From the NCBI RefSeq assembly GCF_963675165.1, contig NC_087382.1, forward strand, positions 1,798,001-1,862,000: 64,000 bases of DNA, given 5' to 3'. Within the stretch, counting starts at the first letter, position 1. Every line of letters begins with the position of its first letter. This document shows positions 1 to 11,159 of the stretch, piece by piece. Below the pieces are notes generated by a model. The model was not told the origin of the DNA and searched no databases. It saw nothing but the letters and a program-made list of their open reading frames with translations. Both the position numbers and the translations under genes were made by a program. Source of the DNA: Halichondria panicea. Lineage: Eukaryota; Porifera; Demospongiae; Suberitida; Halichondriidae.

Positions 1-147
1 CAATGTCATTTATATTGTTTATGGTTCATGTTCATGTTGGCTTTTCAATGAGAATAATAGAGAATAATGGGTAATTATCTGGGAATAATAGGAAGTAAAA
101 TTAAGAAATTCTAATAGGCAAATTTTTTTGAATAATTGGGACAGCCC
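1..147 (-). mobile_element. Truncated Tc1/mariner-type MITE (one end only)
   Basis: The stretch is the reverse complement of the first half of the complete element at 41402-41710. It ends in GAATAATTGGGACAGCCC followed by TA, the terminal inverted repeat and the presumed TA target dinucleotide. The other end lies outside the window. It carries no coding sequence. Confidence 0.75.
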
Positions 148-835
148 TAGTATACGGATTCAAGTATATCAAACTGCAAGAAATACTATGATCCACTTTT
201 AATTCGTGTATAGCAACAACATCCAAACACACATGCATAAATCCAATTTTTCATTGCACGTTAGCCTAATATGAATTAACTCCATTCACAGCCGAAATAG
301 TGAGATGTATTATAGTATAAAGTTTTTAACTGTGAGCTGGCCCAATAAAAGGTTGACACATTATAGAGTAACCTTGTATTGGGCCAGCTCACAGTTAATA
401 CTAATGTTTACATGAATTAATTAACCTCGAACAGTAAGAGTTCATTCTACAAAATAGACACTACCCAGGGTTCATCACACCATGCTACCATGTGCAAGGA
501 TTCACAGGAGGTCCATTCACAGAACTGAGATCTAATTTAATTGTTAGCTGAAGCGACCATGCTCTTACAACCTCCAGTATATGATTCCAGGTAGTATAGT
601 ACTGTAGATTCCACACTGCAGCACGTAGAACATAATCCCATGCAGGTACTAACCACAGTCAGGATTGCATGGATTCACCACTACATCCTGAGACTGTGAT
701 CAAATTTCATCAGTCTATTAATTAGCAGACTGCTTCCAGGTATATACTATAGTAACAACATATACATTGCAATGGATTCACTAGCTGTAATATGAATGTG
801 ATTTAGACTGCCATGTCAATCTCATTATCAATGAA
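148..835 (-). repeat. Inverted copy of the P1 upstream region
   Basis: Read on the minus strand, this matches about 7325-8030, 14465-15175 and 41125-41400. It includes the 73-nt hairpin, the repeated GAATCC-type units and the block that ends in the MITE. It therefore forms a long inverted repeat with 7325-8030, flanking the beta-helix pseudogene. I see no gene in it. Confidence 0.8.
326..398. other. 73-nt near-perfect hairpin, copy 1
   Basis: The arms start TTAACTGTGAGCTGGCCCAA and end with the reverse complement. They are 29 bp long with one mismatch, around a 15-nt loop. Three other copies lie at 7767, 14917 and 41166. It could be a minimal foldback element, since both ends are TTAA as in piggyBac-type target sites, or a small-RNA precursor-like hairpin. 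Confidence 0.7.
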
Positions 836-2131
836 AACATTATTATGAAGAAGCTACATAAATGATATTTTTACTCTCGAAATTATCAAATATGCTTGTA
901 TTAGTTAATGTTAAAGTTGAGATAGCAACCGCAACACTCCATCTTGTTGGGTGGCTCTATTGTTTGTGAGCACAAAGTTGGAACACAGTGCCATCAGCAA
1001 CAAAAAACACTCCACCAAAATCAGCACTGTTATTTTTAAACATGGCTTTAGAGACAGATATAGTTCCAGTATATGCTAAAATCCCTCCTCCAATACTGTT
1101 ACTTGTGGTACTTCCTCCATTACCAACTACAACTTCATTGTTCATTATATTTCAGCTCAAGATAGATGCATTAACTATAAAAATTCCAATCGCTCCACCA
1201 AAGGCAGCGTTGTTGTTTGTTAGCTTGCTATCAGATATCAATAACTCTCCATTGAAAACCAAAATTGCTCCACCTGATCTTTCAGCACTGTTGTACGCTA
1301 GCTTACTGTCGGAGATGGAGACACTCCCATCCTGGCTATTAATTGCTCCACTGTCAGAGTTAGCACTATTGTTTAGTAGCGCACAGTGTGATATGGACAA
1401 ATTACTGCTGGGCAAGGGGGCAACAATTGCATCACCAGCTTCAGTGCTATTGTTTGAAAAATTGCACAAAACTAATAGTCACATTTTTAGAGAACACCGC
1501 CACTGCTCCACCACGTCCAAATATAGCAGTATTAATTGGAATTGAACTTTAAATTGTTAATAACAGCTTTAATATGAGATTGAATGTTAACTGCACCACC
1601 ATTGTTACTGAAGAAGTCGCTCTTTTCAATGTACACATTTTTTGAGAACACATGCAATGCTCCACCACGTTCACATGAAGCAGTGTTGGAATTGAACCTT
1701 GAACCATTAATAACAGTTTGATTTGCTTTAATATTCACTGCACCACCATCGTTACTGAAGAAATCACTCTTTTCAATGCACACAGTATCAGCTTCAACAG
1801 TCAATGCTCTGTCAGTGCTAGTGTTGTTTACAAAGAGAACTTGTTCAATTCTTACAGTTACCGTATGAGTGATCTCGAGTGTACAAGCTTCCAACTTTAG
1901 TAAATTTAAGTCTACCAAATAGCATTGAGGAATGTATACATATAGCCTGAACTACTTTCATCACCTGCTCCAGTGAAATGCAAACCTTCGATACTCGATA
2001 TTATATATATACTTTGATATTAGATAACAGCACTCTACCAGTTTTTTTTAAAATTGATAGTGGCATTTTGGCCAGCAATAATCACCTCTCTGAAATTACA
2101 AATGTAAAGCATTTCACTTAATATATAATGC

Positions 2132-2961
2132 GATGGCTGGATCCACAGATACTGTGCGGGACTGTCTACTACAGCATTTCTTCACTTTCAAGCCTCAAGC
2201 GAGCCCTTTATCTGTCCACACTGTAAGCTTCTCACTCAGGGGGAAAGCTATCAAACATGATGCAAGTAATAAATGCCTTACAATTGGAAATTGCAGAACT
2301 GAAACTCAACAACACCTCGGCCCCTGCCATAGACATTCCATACACTGAAGTGCTACAAACTCAGGTCTCCACAGAGCCTCCCAGACAGGAAACTAGACCC
2401 ACTACTGTCAAAAGCACAGAGGACCGCAAATTTAATGTTGTGGTCTACGGTCTAAAGGAATGCGAAGAGGGAACAAAAAGACATGAAAGGCTAAACAAGG
2501 ACACTGAGTCAGCAGTCACAGCCCTAAAACCAACAAACCCAAATGTGAGTGATAATTCTATCAAAGACTGCATAAGGTTGGGAAAGTACGACACAAAAAG
2601 AACCAGACCTAGACCCTTATTAGTAAAACTGTCGAATGCTAGAGACCCACTACTGATCTTGACAAACAGGTTCAAGCTCGCAGCAACACCAGACATATCA
2701 GTAAAACCTGATATGACCAAGGAGGAGAGATCAATAGAATCAATTCTACTTAAAGAACGCAGAAGGTTGATAAACCTTGGTACAGATAGCAAAACAATCA
2801 AGATCCGTGGCAAAAGTCTACTCATCAGTAACAAAAGACAGGGTTACGTAGAAAACATGGAATTCCACAACATAGAACCCTTACTTGAAAACAATCAGCC
2901 CATACAGCCCATACAATCTGACTCAGGGGACGACCAACCCTCCGAGCCAGACTCAAACTGA
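2132..2961 (+). pseudogene. LINE ORF1 (PHD-like finger plus RRM-like domain), frameshifted
   Basis: From 2132 one frame gives DGWIHRYCAGLS...FICPHCK, the second half of a PHD-type zinc finger of the kind found in CR1-group ORF1 proteins. The frame then breaks between about 2201 and 2257. From the ATG at 2257 a 234-residue frame runs to the TGA at 2959-2961. It starts with a probable coiled coil (ALQLEIAELK), followed by an RRM-like or L1-ORF1-like core containing FNVVVYGLKE, IRLGKY and RPLLVKL, and an acidic Ser/Pro-rich tail. ORF1 proteins bind the element RNA and help assemble the retrotransposition particle. The stop is TGA followed by CTAG, and ORF2 continues in the same frame immediately after it. 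Confidence 0.8.
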
Positions 2962-5807
2962 CTAGCCTTAGACCAAAGGCACATCTCAATTGGCGTTTGG
3001 AACTCTAGAAGTATTGCAAATAAAATTAATTTTGTCCACTCAATGATAGCGAGCCTATCTCTGGATGTGATATGTATAACTGAGTCTTGGCTCACTGATT
3101 TGATATATGATAATGAAATTTCTCCCGTTGGCTACAAAATTTACCGCAGAGACAGAAGTGCGAGAGGAGGTGGTGTAGCCATTCTGATATCCGAAGATAT
3201 ACCCTCTCAACTAATCTGCAGGCACGAATCTCTGGAACTAATTGTAATTGAACTGCTTGTTTCTCCCAAAACAACCCTGGCATGTATCTACATACCAGCA
3301 CATTTTTCTTTAGAAGTGGCAAACGCCATATCGTCTCTTCCAAACCACAACACCATCTTGGTGGGCGACCTAAACTGCCCAGATGTAGATTGGTCATCTT
3401 TGTCTGGAAAAACTCCACTCTCGGTTTCTATTTGTAACTCACTTTTCGCTCAGAACTTTCTCCAACTGATTGCATCTCCAACACACACAAAAGGAAACAT
3501 ACTGGACGTAGTATGCACGAATTCACCAGACAGGATACTCAACCTGCACATTGACTCGTCTAATTGTTCACCTATGTCTGATCACTTCTTATCACGTTCT
3601 CACTAGATGGCTTAAAAACACCAAAACTACTCTCTAAAGACAAACCGGCCAGCAACTACAACTTTAAAAAAGCAAATTTTAATTCCATGTCTGAGTTTTT
3701 TATCTGCCAACCCAAGCCTGCCTGTTCAGTCCATCTAGAAAAAATCATCTCAAGAGCACAGGAAATATTTGTGCCCAAATTTAACTCTCAGAAGTCAAAA
3801 AGCCCAAAATGGTATACCACAGAAATGAGACATACTATCAATCGCTGCAAAACGCTTACACGCAGAAACAAATCCAAACCCACTGAGAGTACATCCCTAA
3901 GGCTATCTAACTTGTCTACTCATCTCCAGGAACTAATGACAACTGCCAAATCTGAGTACGAAAAATCGTTGGCAGTATGCTTTAAGTTCAACCCAAGTAA
4001 ACTATTCCGTCATCTGCGCGACCTAAGTAAGAAAAGTCCACAAACTAGAACAATAATCCACAACGGCTCCATCATCACAGAGACTGGACAGATTGCTGAA
4101 ATTTTCAACAAATACTTTAACTCGACATTCACAAGAAGTGACTATACACTTCCTCCATGGGACAAAATACCCTCCCCCACTTATCAACTGAGCTCTATCT
4201 CTATAGAAGAGTCTGAGGTGTACGAAACCCTCACCTCACTAGACACAACAAAGTCACCAGGCCACGATAATATAAATGCGTCAACCCTCAAATGCTGTGC
4301 TACCGCTCTCACAAGATCAGTCACACACATTTTCAATTCTAGCCTATCTTCACATACTTTCCCACCCCACTGGAAGGTCCACAAAATCTGCCCAATCCCA
4401 AAGAAGGGCGACCCCCATCTTGTAGAAAACTTTCGGCCCATCTCTCTTCTCCCAATTATATCCAAAGTCTTTGAAACTATCATCTACAAGAAAATTATTA
4501 CATTCGTGAGACCAAAGATAACATGCCAACAATTCGGGTTCCTAAGAAACCGATCATGTCTTTCTCAATTAATCCTATTCTTTTCCCAAGTTTTTGACAA
4601 CATAGAAAACCGAAAACCTACAGATGTCATCTACCTAGATTTTAAGAAAGCTTTCGATACGGTCCCACACAATGAGCTGTTGCTAAAGCTTTGGAAGACA
4701 GGCATCACAGGCCCTCTTTGGCTGTGGTTTAAATCGTACCTACATGACAGGATACACTTCACAAGTGTTATTAATACTCCATCCAACTACTTACCAGTTA
4801 TGTCAGGAGTTCCGCAAGGAAGCATCCTAGGCCCACTGTTATTTATTATTTTTATCAATGACCTACCGGAGTGCATCTCATCTGCCAATCCATTTCTATT
4901 TGCGGACGACACAAAGCTAGTAAAGTGCATCACTTCTACGGAAGACCAATTGGAATTACAAACAGACATCAACCAGTTGTCATCCTGGTGCACTACTTGG
5001 AACATGCAACTCAATGAAGGAAAATGTAATGTGCTGCGCATAACTCATCCTAGCTGGCACGAAGAAAACCCTAATACACTCTACTCAATCCACAATTCTC
5101 ACCTTAACTTTGCTACAAAAGAAAAAGACCTAGGCTTGTGCATAGCCAACAACCTCTCCTGGTCACTGCATTATAACCTCATATCGTCTAAGGCCTACCG
5201 AGCTCTTAACCTCATCCGACGGACGATTTCAATGAAATCAGAAACCAGCACAAAAAAATCGTTATATATAACCCTAGTTAGATCCCAGGTCACCTACTGC
5301 TCCCAAGTCTGGAGACCAAATTTGATCAAGGACATTCAAAAACTAGAAAGAATCCAGAGGAGAGCCACCAAATTCATACTCAATGATTACTCAAGCTCAT
5401 ACAGATCAAGGCTGTCCGATTTGAAGCTACTACCTCTAATGTACTGGTTTGAAATACAGGACATAATGTTTCTAGTAAAGTCACTAAAGGAACCCTCGGA
5501 CAACTTCAACATAAGAGATCACATCAAATTCGTTACTGGTCGCACCCGCTTCAGTTGCAACAACAAACTCACTGTACAAGCCAATCACTACAGCGCAAGC
5601 AGACACTTCTACCTCAATCGTATCACAAGGTTATGGAACTTGATGCCCACTATGCTGATGGATATCAGCGCACCACTAACTTCAACAAAGAATACACTCC
5701 ACCATTACTTCTGGGAGCACTTCAAACAAAACTTTGTCTCTGACATCCCATGTACCTACCACTTAATGTGCCCATGCAACAGATGCTACACACGTAATTA
5801 TAGCTAG
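2962..5807 (+). pseudogene. LINE ORF2: AP-like endonuclease and reverse transcriptase, one frameshift
   Basis: The frame is open directly after the ORF1 stop, but its first ATG is only at 3043. The endonuclease domain shows ICITESWL, the GDLNCPDVDW segment and the catalytic SDH motif near 3580. A single-base loss near 3589-3592 shifts the frame, giving a false stop at 3604-3606. The rest runs from 3607 (first ATG 3687) to the TAG at 5805-5807. The reverse transcriptase shows SPGHDNI, FRPISLLP, YLDFKKAFDTV, SGVPQGSILGP and FADD. A region after the polymerase contains a CPCNRCYTRN Cys cluster at the C-terminus. The enzyme nicks the target and primes reverse transcription at the nick. This copy cannot make the full protein because of the frameshift. 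Confidence 0.88.
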
Positions 5808-5928
5808 CTTCACATGTAATCATTAAATTATCCAGCTGTGTCGCTCAATGCGGCACAGTCTGTCAGCTATAGTCTTTGCTACAACAATCACTTGTTTTTA
5901 TATCATTCACGTTACAGGCTGTAAAGTC

Positions 5929-5931
<3 letters not shown>

Positions 5932-5972
<41 letters not shown>
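5932..5972 (+). repeat. (AAT)n tail at the 3' end of the LINE
   Basis: About 13 uninterrupted AAT units follow the 3' UTR and end exactly where the host beta-helix gene resumes. Short tandem repeats rather than poly(A) are the usual 3' ends of CR1/L2-group elements. Confidence 0.9.
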
Positions 5973-6172
5973 CACCAGACAGAAAGCTCAAGGTGAGATT
6001 GTCTCCACCAGACAACAGGTCTATTTGAACAAGCTGCTCGAGAGTGAAACAAGTTCCATTTTGATAGTCATGCCACGAAGTTGAATCCACTGGCACAATG
6101 TGATAGCTAGTGCTCACTCCTGGTAACAGTAGCTAGGGTCAGGAGCAAGAGCAGCACCAGCCAGGTGTGCAT

Positions 6173-7085
6173 GTTCTAACGATATAACTATACGAGTTAG
6201 AATAGAGTCAATAGAAATGCTGTTTCGACTTTGACACCAAAAATCTTAAAACGCGTACTGTCTAAATCATCTAGTGGTAGAACATATGGAATAATTATAA
6301 GCTTAATGATCACCGTGCAGGGTACGTTTATGCAATTGAGAGGCTCACAGATTCATTACATCACTTTCATTACACGAGACAATCTAAGTGTTGACTTACC
6401 TAATGAATAATTTCTTTCTCCACAAACACAGCTATAGCACATGCACACATGCATGTATTCAGCAATGGAGTATCAAGTTATATATAGGAGTTATATCTGA
6501 CTATACCATGCACTTCAATAGCAATGTTATGCGCATTGATATCCATATCATGTGTAAAGTGGAACTGATCATATTAAACTAAAGAAAAAATTAAAGGACT
6601 GACTTGCTATGGCATGGATTTAAGTACACAAAAAGCAACGTCCCACGATCGGACCTTAATTCTTGATTTGGGACAGCGAACAGGCCTCTTTCAACTGGCT
6701 AACTCTGTGCAAAACTTAATTCAATAGGGGCAGAGGCAGATAGATGTGCTAATGGCCAATTTGTATATCAAGCATTTTTATTATTATATATACCCGCTAA
6801 AAAGTGGAACCATGCATGCACACGTTAATTCATGTGCAAAATGTAGCGAATCCCCAAGCCATTTATTAACCACTAATAAGTACAGGGAACCCATGCACGC
6901 ACATTAACCCACATGTCTGCATGTGTATACAATGATCCCATGCAGCAGTCAATGTTGTTGTTACTGAATCACATGCACACAGTAAAAATACTTTCGTTAT
7001 ATAATTATACAGTAACATATTTTAACTATAAAACACGATGATGCATCTCATAATTATAATAAATTATGTGTTTTTGCTGTGCAGG
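6173..7085. other. Intergenic, no gene seen
   Basis: AT-rich DNA between the start of the minus-strand beta-helix gene and the first tandem duplication unit. It should hold the promoter of that gene, but no element stands out. It contains several GCATGC/TGCATG palindromes. Only short chance ORFs are present. Confidence 0.6.
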
Positions 7086-7766
7086 TCATGCATTTATGTG
7101 TAAAATCTGATGAATCCAAGCATGCATGTTATCCCACTATAAATAATAAAAGTGCAAAATCTTGGCCTGCATGTATGGGGCCGAGACTAATACATGCATG
7201 TGTGAGTCCTCATAGGGTTATGGCGAAGGGTCACGTTAAAAGTATGAACAGACAAATATAAAGTGTGCCGGAGAGCTTGCTAGGTAACAGAGTACTCATG
7301 CAAAAACTGGCTTCTTCATAATAAAGATAATGAGATTGACCTGCATGGCAGTCTAAATCACATTCATATTGCAGCTAGTGAATCCATGCATGCAATGTAT
7401 ATGTTGTTACTATAGTATATACCTGGAAGCAGTCTGTGCTAATTAATGGAATTTAATCACAGTCTCATGCAGGATGTATCTTATAGTGGTGAATCCATGC
7501 AATCCTGACTGTGGTTAGTACCTGCATGGGATTATGTTCTACGTGCTGCAGTGTGGAATCTACAGTACTATACTACCTGGAATCATAAATACTGAAGGCT
7601 GTAAGAACATGGTCGCTTCAGCTAACAATTAAATTAGATCTCAGTTCTGTGAATGGGCCTCCTGTGATTCAGAATCCTTGCATGCATGATAGCATGGTGT
7701 GATGAACCCTGGGTAGTGTCTATTTTGTAGAATGAACTCTTACTGTTCTGTGAATCCATATTAGTA

Positions 7767-7839
7767 TTAACTGTGAGCTGGCCCAATACAAGGTTACTCT
7801 ATAATGTGTCAACCTTTTATTGGGCCAGCTCACAGTTAA
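7767..7839. other. 73-nt near-perfect hairpin, copy 2
   Basis: Arms TTAACTGTGAGCTGGCCCAA... and its reverse complement, with a 15-nt loop. It lies about 1.4 kb upstream of P1, the same relative place as in the P2 and P5 units. Confidence 0.7.
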
Positions 7840-9143
7840 AAACTTTATACTATAATACATCTCACTATTTCGGCTGTGAATGGAGTTAATTCATATGAGG
7901 CTAACGTGCAATGAAATTGGATTTATGCATGTGTGCATGTATGTACTTTGGGAAGTCCATGTATGGATGTTGTTGCTATACACGAATTAAAAGTGGATAT
8001 TTCATACAGTTTGATATACTTGAATCCGTACGGGCATGATGCACTCTATAATTGTAACGAGAAGTGTGGATAGAACACTGATTTTGTAGAACACGTACGT
8101 TATGAAGACACTTACTACATGCAAAAAATGCAAATGAGTGCCTGAGTGCTTGTTTCATACTGTATGCATGCATGTACATTCTACGGCTCTTTTGGAAAAA
8201 CGTTTATGTGCAAGTCACTGATGGGCCATGTCAGAAGGAAGTAAACTGTAGTCAGGGCAACAGTTGTTAAGGTGGAGAAACAGCATTGTACAACGTAGCA
8301 ACCCTGCAGGTCCAGGTCATGGCTCCTCATTTGTAACTATACAGCTTGTATGCATAATTAGTCTATAATTATATATATATATAGTTGTGCCGCTCAAATT
8401 GTGTTGCACATACGCAAATATACCATGCATGCGCATGCAGACTGGAGTATATAGGAGGAGAGTCAGGTCTTTAATGAACGTTAATTACATTATGATCGTC
8501 TAGTTTTCCTTTTTTACCTCCAATCCTTCATCGGGTTTAGAGGTAATAGAGATGGTAATTATTAAAATGCAATTAAAGTGCACCGAGACAGATTTAAATT
8601 AATTGACCCTGACTATAATTATCATACTCCCTAAATCCTATAGCGCCATGGACTGTTGACAGCTGAAGGCAAGGGATAGGGTTAGAGTTAGGGTTATATA
8701 GGCCAATAGGGTTAGGCATCTGTGTTACTATTCACTTTCACACTTCCCATGCATATAATTATATAGCACAACAAATAACACATACAATAAACACAGGCTT
8801 TATCAACAATACCAGCTGTATAGCTACTACGTAATTAGTGGCAAAGAGCGATATAGTACTACCAGATACATTCATCTTATTTTTCTTGTGGGCCGATAAC
8901 ACCTGGAATTATAGTGCTTCTGCTAGATCCAGTGTGATGAATCCGTGCAGTCCATGTGGTTATGAGCTGGAATTATACTTCTGCTAATGGCTAAGAAATT
9001 AGATTGCTGCAGTACTGCATGTACAGTCAGTCCATGAATGCATGTGGTTTTTATCTGGAAATATGTTTCTTCTAAATGAAAATAGAATCCATTCAGTCCA
9101 TGTGGCACCACATCAGTGCACACATAACACATGAATCCATGAG

Positions 9144-9150
9144 TATATAA
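9144..9150 (+). promoter_or_regulatory. TATA box of P1
   Basis: TATATAA lies 86 bases upstream of the ATG. The block from TATATAAGTG through TTTTCTCATTGAC and on to the ATG is nearly identical in all six family members, which supports a core promoter with initiation near 9170-9180. Confidence 0.75.
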
Positions 9151-9229
9151 GTGGGTCCAATTTTCTCATTGACAATCACTGCAATTGTTCATCATTTCAA
9201 GTTGTGAAGGATTTTCTCTGGATATCATC

Positions 9230-10811
9230 ATGAAGATTTCAATGATTGCCACTGTGGCTCTGCTATCTCTCGTGGCCCTGGCCTCTTCTGCTCCTCTTCG
9301 CTCTTATTATCAGGAGAAAGATGCTCAGCAACAACACGACTATAAATATTACGATCAGCTGAAGGATGCCCTGGAGCAAAGCAATGGTAATTTCACCAAT
9401 ACCATGCACTAGAAAGTGACACCATTATTAGAATAATTATGTTGTTTCGTATTCACTAATTACTTATGAATTTACTACAGTTGAGGAGGCTCGTCAGCAA
9501 CGCGGTAACTACAACTACAAGACACAGATGCAGCAGGACGGTGGCCCAAGCAACTATTACTATAAGACACAGATGCAGCAGGACGGTGGCCCAAGCAACT
9601 ATTATAAGACACAGATGCAGCAGGACGGTGGCCCAAGCAACTATTACTATAAGACACAGATGCAGCAGGACGGTGGCCCAAGCAACTATTATAAGACACA
9701 GATGCAGCAGGACGGTGGCCCAAGCAACTATTACTATAAGACACAGATGCAGCAGGACGGTGGCCCAAGCAACTATTATAAGACACAGATGCAGCAGGAC
9801 GGTGGCCCAAGCAACTATTACTATAAGACACAGATGCAGCAGGACGGTGGCCCAAGCAGCTATTACTATAAGACACAGATGCAGCAGGACGGTCGCCCAA
9901 GCAACTATTATAAGACACAGATGCAGCAGGACGATGGCCCAAGCAACTATTACTATATAAGGCACAGATGCAGCAAGACGGTGGCCCAAGCAACTATTAC
10001 TATAAGGCACAGATGCAGCAGGACGGTGGCCCAAGCAACTATTACTATAAAGCCCAGATGCAGCAGGACGGTGGCCCAAGCAACTATTACTATAAGGCAC
10101 AGATGCAGCAAAATGGCCCATGTAAGTACCTTTCACCCAAATTCATAGTGAGACCATTAATTTAATATTTTTTGTATTGCCATCACATGAGAATATTCAC
10201 TATACAGCGGAGGAGGCTCGTCAGCAACACGGCAACTATTACTATAAGGCACAGATGCAGCAAGATGAGCCATGTAAGTACCTTCTACAACTCGACCATG
10301 CAGAATTCATAAGAATGTGACACTATGCATTAAGTTTTATAGTAATATAGCCCATCACATAAGAATAATTTACTACAGCTGATTGGACACCAGAGACACC
10401 AGCTGAGGTAGATGCTATGCAAGAAGAGCGCCCATGTAAGCACATTTTCCACTAACTAATGAGTGCTACTAATCATGAACGCGACGCTATTCATTTTAGT
10501 CTAATTGCAGTTTAACGCCTTCGTAGTTTCTCAACACCAACCACCTAAATATAGAATCAATTTCAGCTGCAGTATAATAGTAATGTATAATTATGGTTAT
10601 CAACAATAATTTACTGTTACATGAATGACCACTTTCTGCAGCTGACAGTCTACTGCTAGCAGTGTTGCAGTCCCTGTTGGACAAGTGAGTGCATGAGACT
10701 TCTCTGCATGGTTGCGTGATATGCTATTATCGTTGCATGAAGAGATAATTAATTAAATCATAATGCATTGTTTTTATCCAAGCTTTTTATTTGTGCAGAC
10801 AAGAAGAGTGA
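9230..10811 (+). CDS. P1: secreted Tyr/Gln-rich repeat protein with an internal frameshift
   Basis: The six exons are 9230-9386, 9481-10121, 10208-10273, 10379-10435, 10642-10684 and 10799-10811, with GT-AG junctions. Introns 1-4 are phase 1 and intron 5 is phase 2. Exon 1 gives a signal peptide (residues 1-21, ending SSA) and a short Tyr/Gln-rich leader. The Met at 9230 is preferred to an upstream in-frame Met at 9185 because it sits directly before the hydrophobic core, as in all paralogues. Exon 2 is the repeat exon, in which 15-residue (YYYKTQMQQDGGPSN) and 14-residue units partly alternate. A 2-base TA insertion at about 9955-9958 moves the rest of exon 2 into a second open frame (RHRCSRTVAQATITI units), which stays open through exon 3 to a TAG at 10409-10411 in exon 4. 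The product, if made, would have a basic Cys-containing tail instead of the family C-terminus. I do not recognise the family. The function is unknown, probably an extracellular structural or adhesive protein. Confidence 0.65.
9528..10110 (+). repeat. Coding minisatellite of P1 (45/42-base units)
   Basis: About 13 units of 45 or 42 bases. In the first part, 45- and 42-base units alternate, making an 87-base higher-order unit (29 residues). Two plus-strand frames and two minus-strand frames are free of stops, which explains the several long overlapping ORFs here. Only the YYYKTQ frame joins correctly to the flanking exons. Confidence 0.9.
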
Positions 10812-11159
10812 ACCAGCTGAACATGAGAAGCGCGGATACCCGAAATAGTAGAACACATTAAAAATAGCAGTGTGAAAATTTCTAGTTATAATTATGATAA
10901 TGAGATCAATAGAAATGAGTGAAATTCAACTTCAGACCAGGCTGCATGTTGTAATCATTATTAATTAATCACAATCATCATGAAGTTGCAGTGACCCAGC
11001 CAGAGGGCATGCATATGCACAGTTCTAATAATAATATAGGCTAATTGTGGTGTACATGCTCATTGAGCATTGAGTCTCATGTGCAAGGACCTATACAGTG
11101 CATGCATGCATGCCACACACATAGGCCTGTGCCAAATGTTCCTATATCAAAACTAAAAA

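Larger units (their letters stand above)
2131..5972 (+). mobile_element. CR1/L2-like non-LTR retrotransposon, 5'-truncated
   Basis: The element has ORF1 (a PHD-like zinc finger remnant followed by an RRM-like region), ORF2 (an endonuclease, then a reverse transcriptase with FADD at 4899-4910) and a short 3' UTR, and ends in a pure (AAT)n tail. The 5' end is cut inside the PHD finger. It sits in the opposite orientation inside the beta-helix gene, and the host reading frame can be followed on both sides with almost no loss. I see no long target duplication, which fits CR1-group integration. The 3' microsatellite tail argues for CR1/L2 rather than L1. One-base frameshifts in ORF1 and ORF2 show that the copy is inactive, but otherwise it is well preserved and so fairly young. 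Confidence 0.9.
836..6172 (-). pseudogene. Polymorphic-membrane-protein-like beta-helix gene, copy 1, split by a LINE
   Basis: On the minus strand the gene starts at the ATG at 6172-6170, with a clear hydrophobic signal peptide (MHTWLVLLLLLTLATVTRSE). A one-base frame change follows, then YHIVPVDSTSWHDYQNG and the family's usual N-terminal region to about 5973. The LINE at 2131-5972 then interrupts it. The gene resumes at 2130 with the segment that includes INFK. After further frameshifts it runs through repeated GGAI/NNS and SDFFSN-type units typical of right-handed beta-helix (Pmp/adhesin-like) proteins, to about 860, where the inverted duplication begins. Members are large secreted or membrane proteins with unknown roles in sponges. 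The C-terminal membrane region seen in copy 2 is missing here. Frameshifts, stops and the insertion make this a pseudogene. A one-base frame break at 1467-1472 is shared with copy 2, so decay began before duplication. Confidence 0.8.

Noticed and set aside
5929-6117. ORF ending in poly-Tyr on the minus strand
   Set aside because: The Tyr run is the LINE (AAT)n tail read backwards; only the part before it belongs to the beta-helix gene.
9456-10136. Long minus-strand ORFs over the P-gene repeat exons (also 16591-17275, 43301-43840)
   Set aside because: They are by-products of a 45-base repeat without stops in two minus frames; splice sites, signal peptide and frame all support the plus strand.
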